The notes: generated by a model from the letters alone, not told the origin. Shown: positions 43,419 through 53,353, counted from the stretch's first letter. The stretch is 64,000 nucleotides of DNA from Jejuia sp. UBA6058 (GCA_002428965.1 DIYI01000004.1:62001-126000); one strand, 5' to 3'. Numbers and translations: made by a program.

Positions 43419-44486
43419 TTAATTAATTAAAGAGTTTTTAAATTCCTTTTGCTCCTTTATCCAAGCATCGTATTCTTCTTGAGTCTCTACAATAATTTTC
43501 ATTTGCATATTGTAATGCGACTTACCACAAATCTTATTACATAATAGTAAATAATCAAACTCGTAAGGCTCCAAAGCATCTTCCCCTTTTTCTGTTAATT
43601 GTTTACTTTTCTTAAGCCTTATATCATTGATATTCGCGACCTTTTCCTGAATTTCTGGAGTTAGTCTCATATCAGAAGTTGTAACTGTCGGTGTAAACCC
43701 AAATTGAGTTATCATACCAGGAACACAGTTCATTTGAGCTCTAAAGTGCGGCATATAAGCAGAATGCAATACATCTTGAGAACGCATCTTAAATAATACT
43801 GGTCTACCAACTGGTAAGTGTAATTCAGTTGTAATGATATCATCTTGTGCATTAGGATCAGACTCATCTAAACCTAAAATATTAGCACGATCTATGTCAA
43901 TTAAACGAACGTTTGCCAACCCAAGCGTATTATCTTCACCACCATATCGGGCTTTCCAGTTAAATTGTTGGGCGTATAATTCTACAACCAAAGGGTCATC
44001 GCTCTCATCCACACCCATTATGTTAATCCAAGTACTTAAACCATATATAATTAATCCCGCTAAAACAATAACAGGAATAATAGTCCAAATAAATTCTAGC
44101 TTATTATTATCAGCAAAAAACAACGCTTTCTTACCTTTTTCTCCTCTGTACTTAAAGGCATAATAATGTAATAAAAACTGCGTAATAGTTTGTACAACAA
44201 AAATCACCACAAGGGTAATGATCATCAGATTATCAATTGTTGGCCCATGTTCTGAAGCAGAGTTAGACAGCAACGGTAAATCTCCCCATTTCACCATAGA
44301 AATAATAGTGATAAGATAGATAAACCCTAAAAAGCCCATCATTAAATAGCCATTAATTGCATTATCCTTGTCCGTGGCTACTCCAGAGCTTTCGTTTTTA
44401 GCTTGAGCCAAATCGAAAATCTTAACCATTTGCCAAATGGCTATTAAAATAAATACTAAAACTATAATTGTTAATAAAGCAGTCAT
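43419..44486 (-). CDS. ctaC: Cytochrome c oxidase subunit II
   Basis: The 355-residue protein has three probable N-terminal membrane helices, rather than the two of most subunit II proteins, and a C-terminal cupredoxin domain with the CuA site CNKICGKSHYNM (CxxxCxxxHxxM) and an upstream His in VLHSAYMPHFRAQ. CuA takes electrons from cytochrome c or directly from the alternative complex III. No C-terminal cytochrome c domain is fused, so it is of the aa3 rather than caa3 type. It lies 36 bases after actF and is read in the same operon, which suggests a supercomplex. Confidence 0.96.
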   Translation of the reverse strand: MTALLTIIVLVFILIAIWQMVKIFDLAQAKNESSGVATDKDNAINGYLMMGFLGFIYLITIISMVKWGDLPLLSNSASEHGPTIDNLMIITLVVIFVVQTITQFLLHYYAFKYRGEKGKKALFFADNNKLEFIWTIIPVIVLAGLIIYGLSTWINIMGVDESDDPLVVELYAQQFNWKARYGGEDNTLGLANVRLIDIDRANILGLDESDPNAQDDIITTELHLPVGRPVLFKMRSQDVLHSAYMPHFRAQMNCVPGMITQFGFTPTVTTSDMRLTPEIQEKVANINDIRLKKSKQLTEKGEDALEPYEFDYLLLCNKICGKSHYNMQMKIIVETQEEYDAWIKEQKEFKNSLIN

Positions 44487-44522
44487 TGTGATCAGTCGTC
44501 TTTATTTATATCTTAATTTAAA

Positions 44523-45902
44523 TTAATAATGAAAATCTTCACTTTCCTTTCTCAACGGATAGCCCTTTACTAGTAAAGGAGCCTTTGTTAACGCCGTAAA
44601 GACCACAAAAATGAACAATCCAGCAAATAATAATATTGAACCAATTTCTGGTATGCCTATGAACCATCTATCGCCAACTGTTGCAGGCATAATCATATTG
44701 AATATATCAATATAATGTCCGAAAAGTATAACTAAACCTGTCATTACTACGAACCAAGGAATACGCTTGTAATCCGCATTCATCAACATTAATATTGGGA
44801 ATACAAAGTTTAAAACAACCATACCTAAAAATGGTAGTTTATAATCATTAAAGCGAGACACGAAATAAGTAACTTCTTCTGGAATGTTTGAGTACCAAAT
44901 TAACATGAATTGAGAGAACCATAGGTACGTCCAAAAAATACTCATTGCGAACATGAACTTCGCAACGTCATGTAAATGGTTTTCATTTACAAAATCTAAA
45001 TATCCCCTAGATTTTAGGTAAATGGAAATTAAAGCAATTACTGTAATACCACTTACAAACATACTTGCAAATACATACCATCCGAATAATGTGGAGAACC
45101 AGTGAGGATCTACACTCATAATCCAATCCCAAGACATCATAGATTCCGTATAAATAAAGAATACTAAAAATGCCGCTGATATACGAAATGATTTTTTGAA
45201 ATTACTTTTATCTTCGGCAGTATCCTGAGCGATAGAAAACTTTCTTGAAAAGTGACGATATAAGCACCATCCAGAGATAAATATAATGCCTCGAATGGCA
45301 AACCCTGTTAAGTTTAACCACCCTGATTTACCTTGTATTAATTTATCATGAGCCACTACATCTGGGTCCATCCATATAAACAAATTGTAGTGCCCAATAG
45401 TACCTGAAGCAATAGCTATTAAAAGGACAATAATAGCCCCTGGTAACAAGTATGCTGTAATACCTTCCATAACTCTAAAAAGTACAGGGGACCATCCAGC
45501 TTGAGATGCGATTTGAATAGCATAAAATGCCAAACACCCTAAAGCAATCATCATAAAGAAAAATGCAGCTACGTAAAGCGCAGCCCATGGTCTATTTGCT
45601 ATTTGATGTTGAACGTGTTTTATATGTTTTGTATGCTCGTCTACTTCAGCATGACCTGAGGACTCATCATGCGCAAAATGATGATCGTCACTATGAGCAT
45701 CCTCGCCATGAGATGCCTCTGTGCTATGATGAGCTGCTTCATCGCCATGTCCTCCATGTCCGTGATGTGCTTCTTCAGCCAGTAAGTGCTCAACTTCTTC
45801 CAAAGATTTATGAGATGTCATAAAACCATATCCTACACCTAGAACTCCAAGTACTACTAGGATAATAGAAAATGTCTTTAATTTATTTGAAAATGTGTAC
45901 AT
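44523..45902 (-). CDS. actF: Alternative complex III subunit ActF (quinol:cytochrome c oxidoreductase)
   Basis: The 459-residue membrane protein has about ten helices and corresponds to ActF, the smaller NrfD-like subunit of alternative complex III. Between helix 1 and helix 2 there is an extraordinary histidine-rich stretch, 18 His between residues 31 and 99. ActF with ActC forms the membrane part around the quinol site. It lies 20 bases after actE and 36 bases before oxidase subunit II. Confidence 0.92.
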   Translation of the reverse strand: MYTFSNKLKTFSIILVVLGVLGVGYGFMTSHKSLEEVEHLLAEEAHHGHGGHGDEAAHHSTEASHGEDAHSDDHHFAHDESSGHAEVDEHTKHIKHVQHQIANRPWAALYVAAFFFMMIALGCLAFYAIQIASQAGWSPVLFRVMEGITAYLLPGAIIVLLIAIASGTIGHYNLFIWMDPDVVAHDKLIQGKSGWLNLTGFAIRGIIFISGWCLYRHFSRKFSIAQDTAEDKSNFKKSFRISAAFLVFFIYTESMMSWDWIMSVDPHWFSTLFGWYVFASMFVSGITVIALISIYLKSRGYLDFVNENHLHDVAKFMFAMSIFWTYLWFSQFMLIWYSNIPEEVTYFVSRFNDYKLPFLGMVVLNFVFPILMLMNADYKRIPWFVVMTGLVILFGHYIDIFNMIMPATVGDRWFIGIPEIGSILLFAGLFIFVVFTALTKAPLLVKGYPLRKESEDFHY

Positions 45903-45922
45903 ATCTATATAATCTTATCTTC

Positions 45923-46477
45923 TTACTTTTCTAAATCTGCTTTTAACTTTAAAACGTAAGATACAACCTGCCAGCGTTCTTGTTCGTTTAATTGATTTGC
46001 ATAACTTCCCATAGAATTTTTACCATAATAAATTGTATGGTAAATACTTCCCTCATTAATAGCTCTTCCTGCATCATCATAACTAGGTATACCTAATATT
46101 TTTTCCCGCTTTACGAGTTTACCTTGTCCGTTTCCTTTATTACCATGACAAATAGCGCAATATATATCGTACAATTCTTTACCCTTTTCTAAATCAACAG
46201 CTGTTGAATCCAATGGACTTTTTAAGGTAGCTTTTGCCAATTCGTAACCCTCAGTAGAATTCTCTATATCAAAAGGCACAAAACCTCTTGGAATACTTCC
46301 TGGAGCAGGAGTTCGTGCCTCCATTCCATTTTCATAAAGTACGTTCTCCCCATAGGTTTCATATCCTACCGGTTCGTACATATTTGGCATATATTGGTAA
46401 TTAGGTGCAGAGTCCTTCTTACAAGAAAAAGACACCAATACTAATGCAACAACTATTATTTTAACTAAGCTCTTCAT
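45923..46477 (-). CDS. actE: Alternative complex III monoheme cytochrome c ActE
   Basis: The 184-residue lipoprotein (lipobox Cys19) has one heme c site CAICH (107-111) and a likely Met ligand in YYGKNSMGSYANQ. ActE carries electrons at the periplasmic face of alternative complex III, towards cytochrome c or the oxidase. It is 9 bases after actD and 20 before actF in the operon. Confidence 0.94.
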   Translation of the reverse strand: MKSLVKIIVVALVLVSFSCKKDSAPNYQYMPNMYEPVGYETYGENVLYENGMEARTPAPGSIPRGFVPFDIENSTEGYELAKATLKSPLDSTAVDLEKGKELYDIYCAICHGNKGNGQGKLVKREKILGIPSYDDAGRAINEGSIYHTIYYGKNSMGSYANQLNEQERWQVVSYVLKLKADLEK

Positions 46478-46486
46478 AAAACTATA

Positions 46487-47020
46487 TTAATGCGCTTCTT
46501 TATCTACTAAGTTAATCTCTACAGCTCCTGTTTCAGCTAATAAACTTTCCAATTCATTTTCGTTACCATGAACTGCAATTTCCATCAAAAAATGATCATC
46601 TGTAGTTCTTGGATCAGGGTTTTCAGCATTCTTAAATGGCCACATTCTACTTCTTAAATAAAATGTAATTACCATTAAGTGTGCTGCAAAAAACACCGTA
46701 AGTTCAAACATAATTGGCACAAAAGCAGGCATGTTTTCTATGTAGCTAAAACTTGGTTTCCCACCAATATCCTGTGGCCAATCCTCAATCATGATAAAAT
46801 TCATCATAACTATGGCAACTGTTAAACCTACTAAACCATATAAAAAGGCACATATTGCAATTCTTGTACCGTCTAATCCCATGGCTTTGTCTAAACCATG
46901 CACAGGGAATGGTGTATATATTTCTTCAATGTGATGCTTTTGAGCCTTTACCTTTTTTACGGCAGACATTAATACATCATCATCAGTATAGATAGCGTGA
47001 ATAACTTTTGAAGCTTCCAT
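46487..47020 (-). CDS. actD: Alternative complex III subunit ActD (DUF3341)
   Basis: The 177-residue protein is a DUF3341 family member with a cytoplasmic N-terminal part (HIEEIYTPFPVHGLDKAMGL) and two membrane helices (IAICAFLYGLVGLTVAIVMM; FVPIMFELTVFFAAHLMVI). The motif YTPFPVHGLDKA is the family hallmark. It links the membrane subunits; it has no cofactor. It starts 9 bases after the ActC stop. Confidence 0.94.
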   Translation of the reverse strand: MEASKVIHAIYTDDDVLMSAVKKVKAQKHHIEEIYTPFPVHGLDKAMGLDGTRIAICAFLYGLVGLTVAIVMMNFIMIEDWPQDIGGKPSFSYIENMPAFVPIMFELTVFFAAHLMVITFYLRSRMWPFKNAENPDPRTTDDHFLMEIAVHGNENELESLLAETGAVEINLVDKEAH

Positions 47021-47029
47021 TGACTATGT

Positions 47030-48763
47030 TTAGTTTATTAATTTTTTAGCTTGCCCAGACCAGTCATCACGTTCTGCTCTTCCAGGGAACGAACCTGTGA
47101 TACTATCCAACAAGTCATATTCTTTCTTGGTCATTTTACTTACCTGCAAGAAAGTATAAATACCAATGCTATTTAATACTTCTTCCATTTTAGGACCAAC
47201 ACCACTTATTTTCTTAAGATCGTCTGCTTGTTGCGTAGCAGCGTCAAACGTTCCGATACTTTCTAATAGTGAGCTAGTCATTTCAGATTTATCTTCTTCT
47301 GAAACCTCTGTTTTCGGTTCGCTCACTTTAGCAGCATTACCTGAAGTTCTTTCGTCCGCACCTGTACCCACTAAACTCTTACCTGCCTCTCTCAAGTTCT
47401 TATACCTCTCTCCTGAAGATTTCAAAATCGTTTTAACTTCCGCCTGAGCGATAACAGGGAATGTTCTAGAGTATAATAAGAATAACACGAAGAAGAATCC
47501 GATGGTTCCAATAAATATACCTATATCAACAAAAGTAGGCGAGAACATTGTCCAAGACGATGGTAAATAGTCTCTGTGTAATGATGTTACAATAATTACA
47601 AAACGCTCAAACCACATTCCTATATTTACAACAATAGAAATAACAAAGGAAAACATGATACTTGTACGCAACTTTTTAAACCACATAAACTGAGGAGAGA
47701 ATACGTTACACGTCATCATCGCCCAATATGCCCATGCATAAGGACCGGTCGCTCTGTTCAAGAATGCGTATTGCTCATACTCTACACCAGAATACCATGC
47801 TATAAATAGCTCTGTGATATATGCTACACCAACAATAGAACCCGTAATCATAATTACGATATTCATTAATTCTATATGCTGCACAGTAATGTAGTCTTCA
47901 AGATTACATACTTTACGCATAATGATTAAAAGTGTGTTCACCATTGCAAACCCAGAGAATACCGCACCAGCGACAAAATATGGCGGGAATATAGTGGTAT
48001 GCCAACCTGGTATAACCGAAGTAGCAAAGTCAAACGATACAATAGTATGTACAGAAAGTACTAATGGCGTTGCTAAACCAGCAAGCACAAGCGATACTTC
48101 TTCAAAACGTTGCCAATCTTTAGCACGACCAGACCATCCAAAACTAAGTAATGCATATATTTTCTTTTGAAAAGGTTTAATTGCTCTATCGCGTAACATT
48201 GCGAAATCTGGCAATAAACCAGTCCACCAGAATACTAAGGATACCGATAAATACGTAGAAATTGCAAATACATCCCAAAGTAGTGGCGAATTGAAGTTTA
48301 CCCATAACGAACCAAATTGATTAGGAATTGGTAACACCCAATATGCTAACCAAGGACGACCCATATGAATAATTGGGAATAGACCCGCCTGAACTACTGA
48401 GAAAATGGTCATTGCCTCTGCAGAACGGTTAATTGCCATTCTCCATTTCTGACGGAAGAGTAATAATACAGCAGAAATAAGTGTTCCTGCGTGACCAATA
48501 CCTACCCACCAAACAAAGTTGGTAATATCCCAAGCCCAGTTTACTGTTCTGTTAAGACCCCAAGTTCCAATTCCTGTTGAAATGGTATAAATAATACATC
48601 CAATTCCCCAAAGGAAAGCCGTAAGTGCGATACCAAAAACTATCCACCATTGTTTATTGGCTTTACCTTCTACAGGTTTAGCTACATCCACAGTAACATC
48701 GTGGTATGATTTTTCTCCTGTAACTAAAGGTCTTCTAATAGGTGCTTCGTAATGAGACGCCAT
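47030..48763 (-). CDS. actC: Alternative complex III NrfD-type subunit ActC with C-terminal helix-hairpin-helix extension
   Basis: The 577-residue protein has about ten membrane helices of the NrfD/PsrC type, which bind quinol, for about residues 40-450. A linker follows with Ser/Glu-rich sequence (about 455-513). The last 64 residues (DDLKKISGVGPKMEEVL ... FPGRAERDDWSGQAKKL) form a helix-hairpin-helix domain of the type also found appended to some NADH dehydrogenase subunits and ribosomal proteins. It lies 28 bases after actB. Quinol oxidation is the family's role; the function of the extension is unknown. Confidence 0.94.
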   Translation of the reverse strand: MASHYEAPIRRPLVTGEKSYHDVTVDVAKPVEGKANKQWWIVFGIALTAFLWGIGCIIYTISTGIGTWGLNRTVNWAWDITNFVWWVGIGHAGTLISAVLLLFRQKWRMAINRSAEAMTIFSVVQAGLFPIIHMGRPWLAYWVLPIPNQFGSLWVNFNSPLLWDVFAISTYLSVSLVFWWTGLLPDFAMLRDRAIKPFQKKIYALLSFGWSGRAKDWQRFEEVSLVLAGLATPLVLSVHTIVSFDFATSVIPGWHTTIFPPYFVAGAVFSGFAMVNTLLIIMRKVCNLEDYITVQHIELMNIVIMITGSIVGVAYITELFIAWYSGVEYEQYAFLNRATGPYAWAYWAMMTCNVFSPQFMWFKKLRTSIMFSFVISIVVNIGMWFERFVIIVTSLHRDYLPSSWTMFSPTFVDIGIFIGTIGFFFVLFLLYSRTFPVIAQAEVKTILKSSGERYKNLREAGKSLVGTGADERTSGNAAKVSEPKTEVSEEDKSEMTSSLLESIGTFDAATQQADDLKKISGVGPKMEEVLNSIGIYTFLQVSKMTKKEYDLLDSITGSFPGRAERDDWSGQAKKLIN

Positions 48764-48791
48764 AATTATATAATTGATTCTTTAATTAGAT

Positions 48792-51700
48792 TTATGCTTC
48801 AGTTGTATTTCTCACTTTGGTTTGATACATCACGTTTGGTTTTACACCAACGTGTTCTAATAAGTGATACATACGCTTATCTTCTTTAAGTTTCGCAACT
48901 TTACTTTCTTCGTCATTAACGTCTCCAAATATCATTGCACCAGAGCTACAAGCTGCTGAACAAGCTGTTTGGAATTCACCATCTTCAATTGCACGTCCGT
49001 CACGCTTAGCATCAAGAATAGTCTTCTGTGTTTTTTGAATACAGAATGAACATTTCTCCATAACACCTCTTGAACGTACTACAACATCAGGATTTAACAC
49101 CATACGTCCTAAATCGTCATTCATATAGTAATCAAACTCATCATTTCCGTTGTATAAGAACCAGTTAAAACGACGTACTTTGTATGGACAGTTGTTTGCA
49201 CAATAACGTGTGCCAACACAACGGTTATATGCCATATGGTTTTGACCTTGACGACCATGCGATGTTGCCGCAACAGGACAAACCGTTTCACAAGGTGCAT
49301 GGTTACAATGCTGACACATTACTGGTTGGAAAGCCACTTGTGGGTTTTCCGATGGGTCTTCCATTCGATTAAACGTTGATAAAGATCCATCTCCTTGACC
49401 ATCTCCGAACACATAATTCCCTAAACCAAGACCATCTGTGGAGTCTTTTTCCTCATTGTCTCCTTCAAATGTCTCTTGATGCGAATAATATCTATCAATA
49501 CGTAACCAGTGCATATCACGACTACGACGCATTTCTTCCTTACCAACAACAGGCACATTGTTTTCTGCATGACATGCTATAACACAAGCCCCACAACCTG
49601 TACAGGCATTTAAATCGATTGACAAATTAAAGTGATGCCCTATCGAACGATCGAACTCATCCCATAAATCAACTTCTGGTGAGTTAACTGGTGTTTCTTC
49701 ATGATCTAAAGACACTACAGGTATTGGATTCCAATGTTCCTTCTTTTTAGTATTGAACACTTCCAATGTTGTTTCTCTAACAATGTCACCACGCCCCATT
49801 AGAGTATTGTGCAACTGCACACATGCAAATTCATGCATTCCAGAAGCTGGTTCAATACTAACACTCTGAACTGTATTAAAGTTTTGATAAAGAGGATAAG
49901 CATTAACACCAGTTTGCATTTCTGTTTTTAAACCTAGCTTTCTTCCATAACCAAAAGATAAACCAACAGAACCTTTAGCTTGTCCTGGTTGAATAACTAT
50001 TGGCACAATAATAGGTTCTTGTCCGCTTACTGTTACTTTTGCATAACTTCCGTTAAGGGCTCCAGTCGCATCATTTTCATTAACCAACCCGATTGATTCG
50101 GCGTCCATCTTAGACACTGTCAAATAGTTATCCCATGATACTCTTGAAATAGGGTCTGGGAACTCCTGCAACCAAGGATTATTAGCTTGTTGGCCATCTC
50201 CCATACCCGTTTTGGTATATAGTGTCAACTCTAAACCACTAGATTTAGCAGATGCTGCAAGTGCTTTGGCTGCACTTCCAGTATTATCAGATTCAGCTTC
50301 ACCTAGTAAAGCATCAACTGACGAGGTAGAATCTCCTGAGTTTTCAATACTTCCAACGTAAATCCCATCATGTAAGGCTTTGTTGAATGAACTATCACCT
50401 AAAATACCAGCACCCCAAGTCTCTTTTATATAATCATGATAAGAACTATCGTTATCAGTCCACGTTAATAAAGCCTCTTGAAATTGTTTCGTATCAAATA
50501 ATGGACGAATTGTAGGCTGAGTTAACGCATAATATCCTTTTTTCAACTCTACATCTCCCCAAGATTCTAAATAGTGAGGAGTCGCAGCTATATATTGACA
50601 TTCTGTTGATGTCTCATCTTCTTTTAATGAAAACGCTATTGATAATTCTGCTTTCTTTAAACCTTCCACAAAATCGGTAGCATTTGGTAAAGTGTATGCA
50701 GGATTAACACCACTCATAATGATAGCACCAATTTTACCAGCATTTAAATCTGCAACAAGTTGTGCTACCGCTTTATCATTACCTTGTCTCGTTTTCACAG
50801 GTGTTGTAGGATCAAATGCTGCACTTCCAAGTGCTTCATTAATTTCCAAAGCAACAGTTTGCGCATTTACATCTTGAATACCAGTAACTAATAAACCTTT
50901 AGAACCAGCTTTCTTTAATTCTGAGGCTGCTTTCTTAACTGCTTCGTTAACACTTTCAGGTAAGTCAACGGAAATTGAACCACCAACAACTAAGTTGTAT
51001 AATTTTGCTAAAGCTTGTTTTTGTTGCGCAGGCATTAATGGCACACGTTTATCTGCATTTGCACCAGAAAGGGTCATGTTAGATTCAAACTGAATATGAC
51101 GCGACATTTTACCATGATCTGGAATTCTCTTTTTAGAATATCCAGAATCAAAGCCTCCACCTTGCCAATCTCCTAAAAAGTCCGCACCAACAGATACAAT
51201 AGTCATCGCTTTAGAGAAATCGTAATTTGCCAATCCTCTTTCTCCGTATTTATTTTGAAATGCATCCAAAGCAGCAGATTCTGAAACTGCATCATACTGC
51301 ACATGGCTAACATTACCATATTTCTCTGAAAACTCAGCAATCAACTTACTGGTTGAAGGACTCGCATAGGTTTGTGTTAAAAACACAATTGGTTTATTTG
51401 CTGCTGCAATATCAGTTAAGGCCTTAGTTGTTTCAGCATCAAAATCACTCCAAGAAATAGCTCCAACATCCTTCTTTTTTGGACCTTGTACTCTTAAACT
51501 ATCATATAATCCTAAAACAGAAGCGTGAACTCTAGCATTGGCACTACCATTAGTGGTAGCCAAATCGTTATTTTCTATTTTGATAGGACGACCTTCTCGA
51601 GTTTTAACTAAAACACTTGCAAAATCAAAACCATCTGCAATTGTTGTTGCGTAATAATTAGCTACACCCGGAATAATCTCCGTAGGTTGCACAACATAAG

Positions 51701-51938
51701 GAATTGATTTTTTCACTGGTCCTTCGCACGCTGCTAAAGAAGCAGCTGCAGTTGTGAAACCAACATATTTTAAGAAATCACGACGTGTTGTAGAAGACGA
51801 TTCTAAAGTTTCCTTATCACCTAAAAACTCATCTGTTGGAATTTCCTCTAAAAACTCGTTTTGTTTTAGCGTCTCAACAATAGAGCTATTCTCATTTAGC
51901 TCTTCAACACTTTTCCAGTATTTCTTGTTTGATGACAT
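48792..51938 (-). CDS. actB: Alternative complex III iron-sulfur/molybdopterin-like subunit ActB
   Basis: The 1048-residue protein has a TAT-like signal (TTRRDFLKYVGF, Arg52-Arg53) with a lipobox-like LAAC (Cys71). Then follows a molybdopterin-oxidoreductase-like region (about 80-730) that in characterised ACIII lacks the cofactor, and a C-terminal ferredoxin part with Cys motifs CTGCGACVIACH, CQHCNHAPCETVCP, CVGTRYCANNCP and CSFCIQK with a late cysteine pair, consistent with several 4Fe-4S and one 3Fe-4S cluster. It passes electrons from quinol at ActC to the hemes of ActA. It lies 32 bases after actA. Confidence 0.95.
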   Translation of the reverse strand: MSSNKKYWKSVEELNENSSIVETLKQNEFLEEIPTDEFLGDKETLESSSTTRRDFLKYVGFTTAAASLAACEGPVKKSIPYVVQPTEIIPGVANYYATTIADGFDFASVLVKTREGRPIKIENNDLATTNGSANARVHASVLGLYDSLRVQGPKKKDVGAISWSDFDAETTKALTDIAAANKPIVFLTQTYASPSTSKLIAEFSEKYGNVSHVQYDAVSESAALDAFQNKYGERGLANYDFSKAMTIVSVGADFLGDWQGGGFDSGYSKKRIPDHGKMSRHIQFESNMTLSGANADKRVPLMPAQQKQALAKLYNLVVGGSISVDLPESVNEAVKKAASELKKAGSKGLLVTGIQDVNAQTVALEINEALGSAAFDPTTPVKTRQGNDKAVAQLVADLNAGKIGAIIMSGVNPAYTLPNATDFVEGLKKAELSIAFSLKEDETSTECQYIAATPHYLESWGDVELKKGYYALTQPTIRPLFDTKQFQEALLTWTDNDSSYHDYIKETWGAGILGDSSFNKALHDGIYVGSIENSGDSTSSVDALLGEAESDNTGSAAKALAASAKSSGLELTLYTKTGMGDGQQANNPWLQEFPDPISRVSWDNYLTVSKMDAESIGLVNENDATGALNGSYAKVTVSGQEPIIVPIVIQPGQAKGSVGLSFGYGRKLGLKTEMQTGVNAYPLYQNFNTVQSVSIEPASGMHEFACVQLHNTLMGRGDIVRETTLEVFNTKKKEHWNPIPVVSLDHEETPVNSPEVDLWDEFDRSIGHHFNLSIDLNACTGCGACVIACHAENNVPVVGKEEMRRSRDMHWLRIDRYYSHQETFEGDNEEKDSTDGLGLGNYVFGDGQGDGSLSTFNRMEDPSENPQVAFQPVMCQHCNHAPCETVCPVAATSHGRQGQNHMAYNRCVGTRYCANNCPYKVRRFNWFLYNGNDEFDYYMNDDLGRMVLNPDVVVRSRGVMEKCSFCIQKTQKTILDAKRDGRAIEDGEFQTACSAACSSGAMIFGDVNDEESKVAKLKEDKRMYHLLEHVGVKPNVMYQTKVRNTTEA

Positions 51939-51970
51939 ATTGTATATGAATTACTTCTTATTAAAATTGA

Positions 51971-53272
51971 TTAGTAGTGACACTTTCCACACTCTAAACC
52001 ACCCATTTGCGCAGCAGTTAAATTCTCAACACCATACTTCTTAGAAAGTTCCTCATGAATCTTCTCGTAGTACGCGTTATCTTTAACAGCTACATTTGTT
52101 TCTCTATGACAGTTAATACACCAACCCATAGTTAAAGGAGCGTGCTGGTACATCACTTCCATTTCTTCAACTGGACCATGACATGTTTGACATTCCACAC
52201 CTGCCACAGTAACGTGTTGCGAGTGATTGAAATAAGCAAAATCTGGTAAATTATGAATTCTAATCCATTTTACAGGTTTCGTTTCTCCAGTATACTTTTG
52301 GTTTTCATCATCCCACCCAACAGCAGCGTATAGTTTCTTAATTTCAGCATTATAATCCACACCATATTCTGTTAAACCTTCTTGTTGCGTCTCATCAGCA
52401 ACTTGATAAATTGATTTATGACAGTTCATACATACGTTTAAAGAAGGAATACCTGAGTGTTTACTTACTCTTGCTGAAGAATGGCAATATTTACAATCTA
52501 TACCATTATCTCCTGCGTGGATTCTATGTGAATAATGAATTGGCTGCACAGGCTCATAACCTTGATCAATACCTACTTGAGATAAATACCCATATACAAA
52601 ATAGGCACTTGATAATAAAAAGAAAATTGCCACAACAATCATTAAAAATTGATTTTGCACGAATGCTTTCCATAATGGCGTTCCTTTGCTTTCTTCTGGT
52701 AACTCGATACCCTGAGCATTTGCAAAGCGGCGAAGTGTTTTGTTGACTAAATATAATCCTGAGGCCAATAAAATAAATAGGATAGCAAGCGCTCCTAAAA
52801 TAAGTTCATTTGAAATCCCACTATTATCTCCACTAGCTCCACCAGCTCCAGTTGCGGATGCGGTAGCAGGTGCAGGTGCTTTTTTCTCCTCAGCGGTATA
52901 CGCCAAAATATTATCAATATCCTCGTCGGATAATTGAGGAAAGGCTGTCATTGCAGCACCACCATATTCATTGTAAATTTTGTTAGCATAAGCGTCTCCT
53001 GATTTAATAACACCAGAGCTATTGCGAATCCATGCATATAACCAGTCTCTATCCAGACCTTCATTTTCTGACAATCTAGCCTCAACATTCCTCAGAGCAG
53101 GTCCCGTCATCTTTTTGTCTAATTGGTGACAGGCAGCACAGTTTGCGTTGAATAATGATTTCCCTTTTGCTGGGTCTCCCTGAGCCGATAGAGAGGATGT
53201 AAATGCTAATAATACAATTAAGCTTACGTGAAGTAGAAAGTTGCTTAACTTACGGTGAATCACCTGTTTCAT
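51971..53272 (-). CDS. actA: Alternative complex III multiheme cytochrome c ActA with an extra N-terminal heme domain
   Basis: The 433-residue protein has a signal peptide (ending near LSAQG), a monoheme cytochrome c domain (CAACH at 45-49), an Ala/Gly/Ser-rich linker, two membrane helices (157-176 and 209-229) and a pentaheme domain with CxxCH at 260-264, 281-285, 361-365, 385-389 and 428-432. That makes six heme sites in one chain, where the simple ActA has five. It is the first gene of the act operon and probably the entry point of electrons into the heme wire. A -7 box lies about 82 bases upstream. Confidence 0.94.
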   Translation of the reverse strand: MKQVIHRKLSNFLLHVSLIVLLAFTSSLSAQGDPAKGKSLFNANCAACHQLDKKMTGPALRNVEARLSENEGLDRDWLYAWIRNSSGVIKSGDAYANKIYNEYGGAAMTAFPQLSDEDIDNILAYTAEEKKAPAPATASATGAGGASGDNSGISNELILGALAILFILLASGLYLVNKTLRRFANAQGIELPEESKGTPLWKAFVQNQFLMIVVAIFFLLSSAYFVYGYLSQVGIDQGYEPVQPIHYSHRIHAGDNGIDCKYCHSSARVSKHSGIPSLNVCMNCHKSIYQVADETQQEGLTEYGVDYNAEIKKLYAAVGWDDENQKYTGETKPVKWIRIHNLPDFAYFNHSQHVTVAGVECQTCHGPVEEMEVMYQHAPLTMGWCINCHRETNVAVKDNAYYEKIHEELSKKYGVENLTAAQMGGLECGKCHY

Positions 53273-53353
53273 ATTGTTAGTTTATTAACTTCTAAATTTT
53301 GGTATGGTTTTTTCTATAGAAATACCGAAAAAACACAGTAATAAAACTTCAGG

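Noticed and set aside
45563..45823. Open frame of 86 codons opposite actF
   Set aside because: It lies antisense to the histidine-rich stretch of ActF, whose repeated CAT/CAC codons give an open frame on the other strand by composition.
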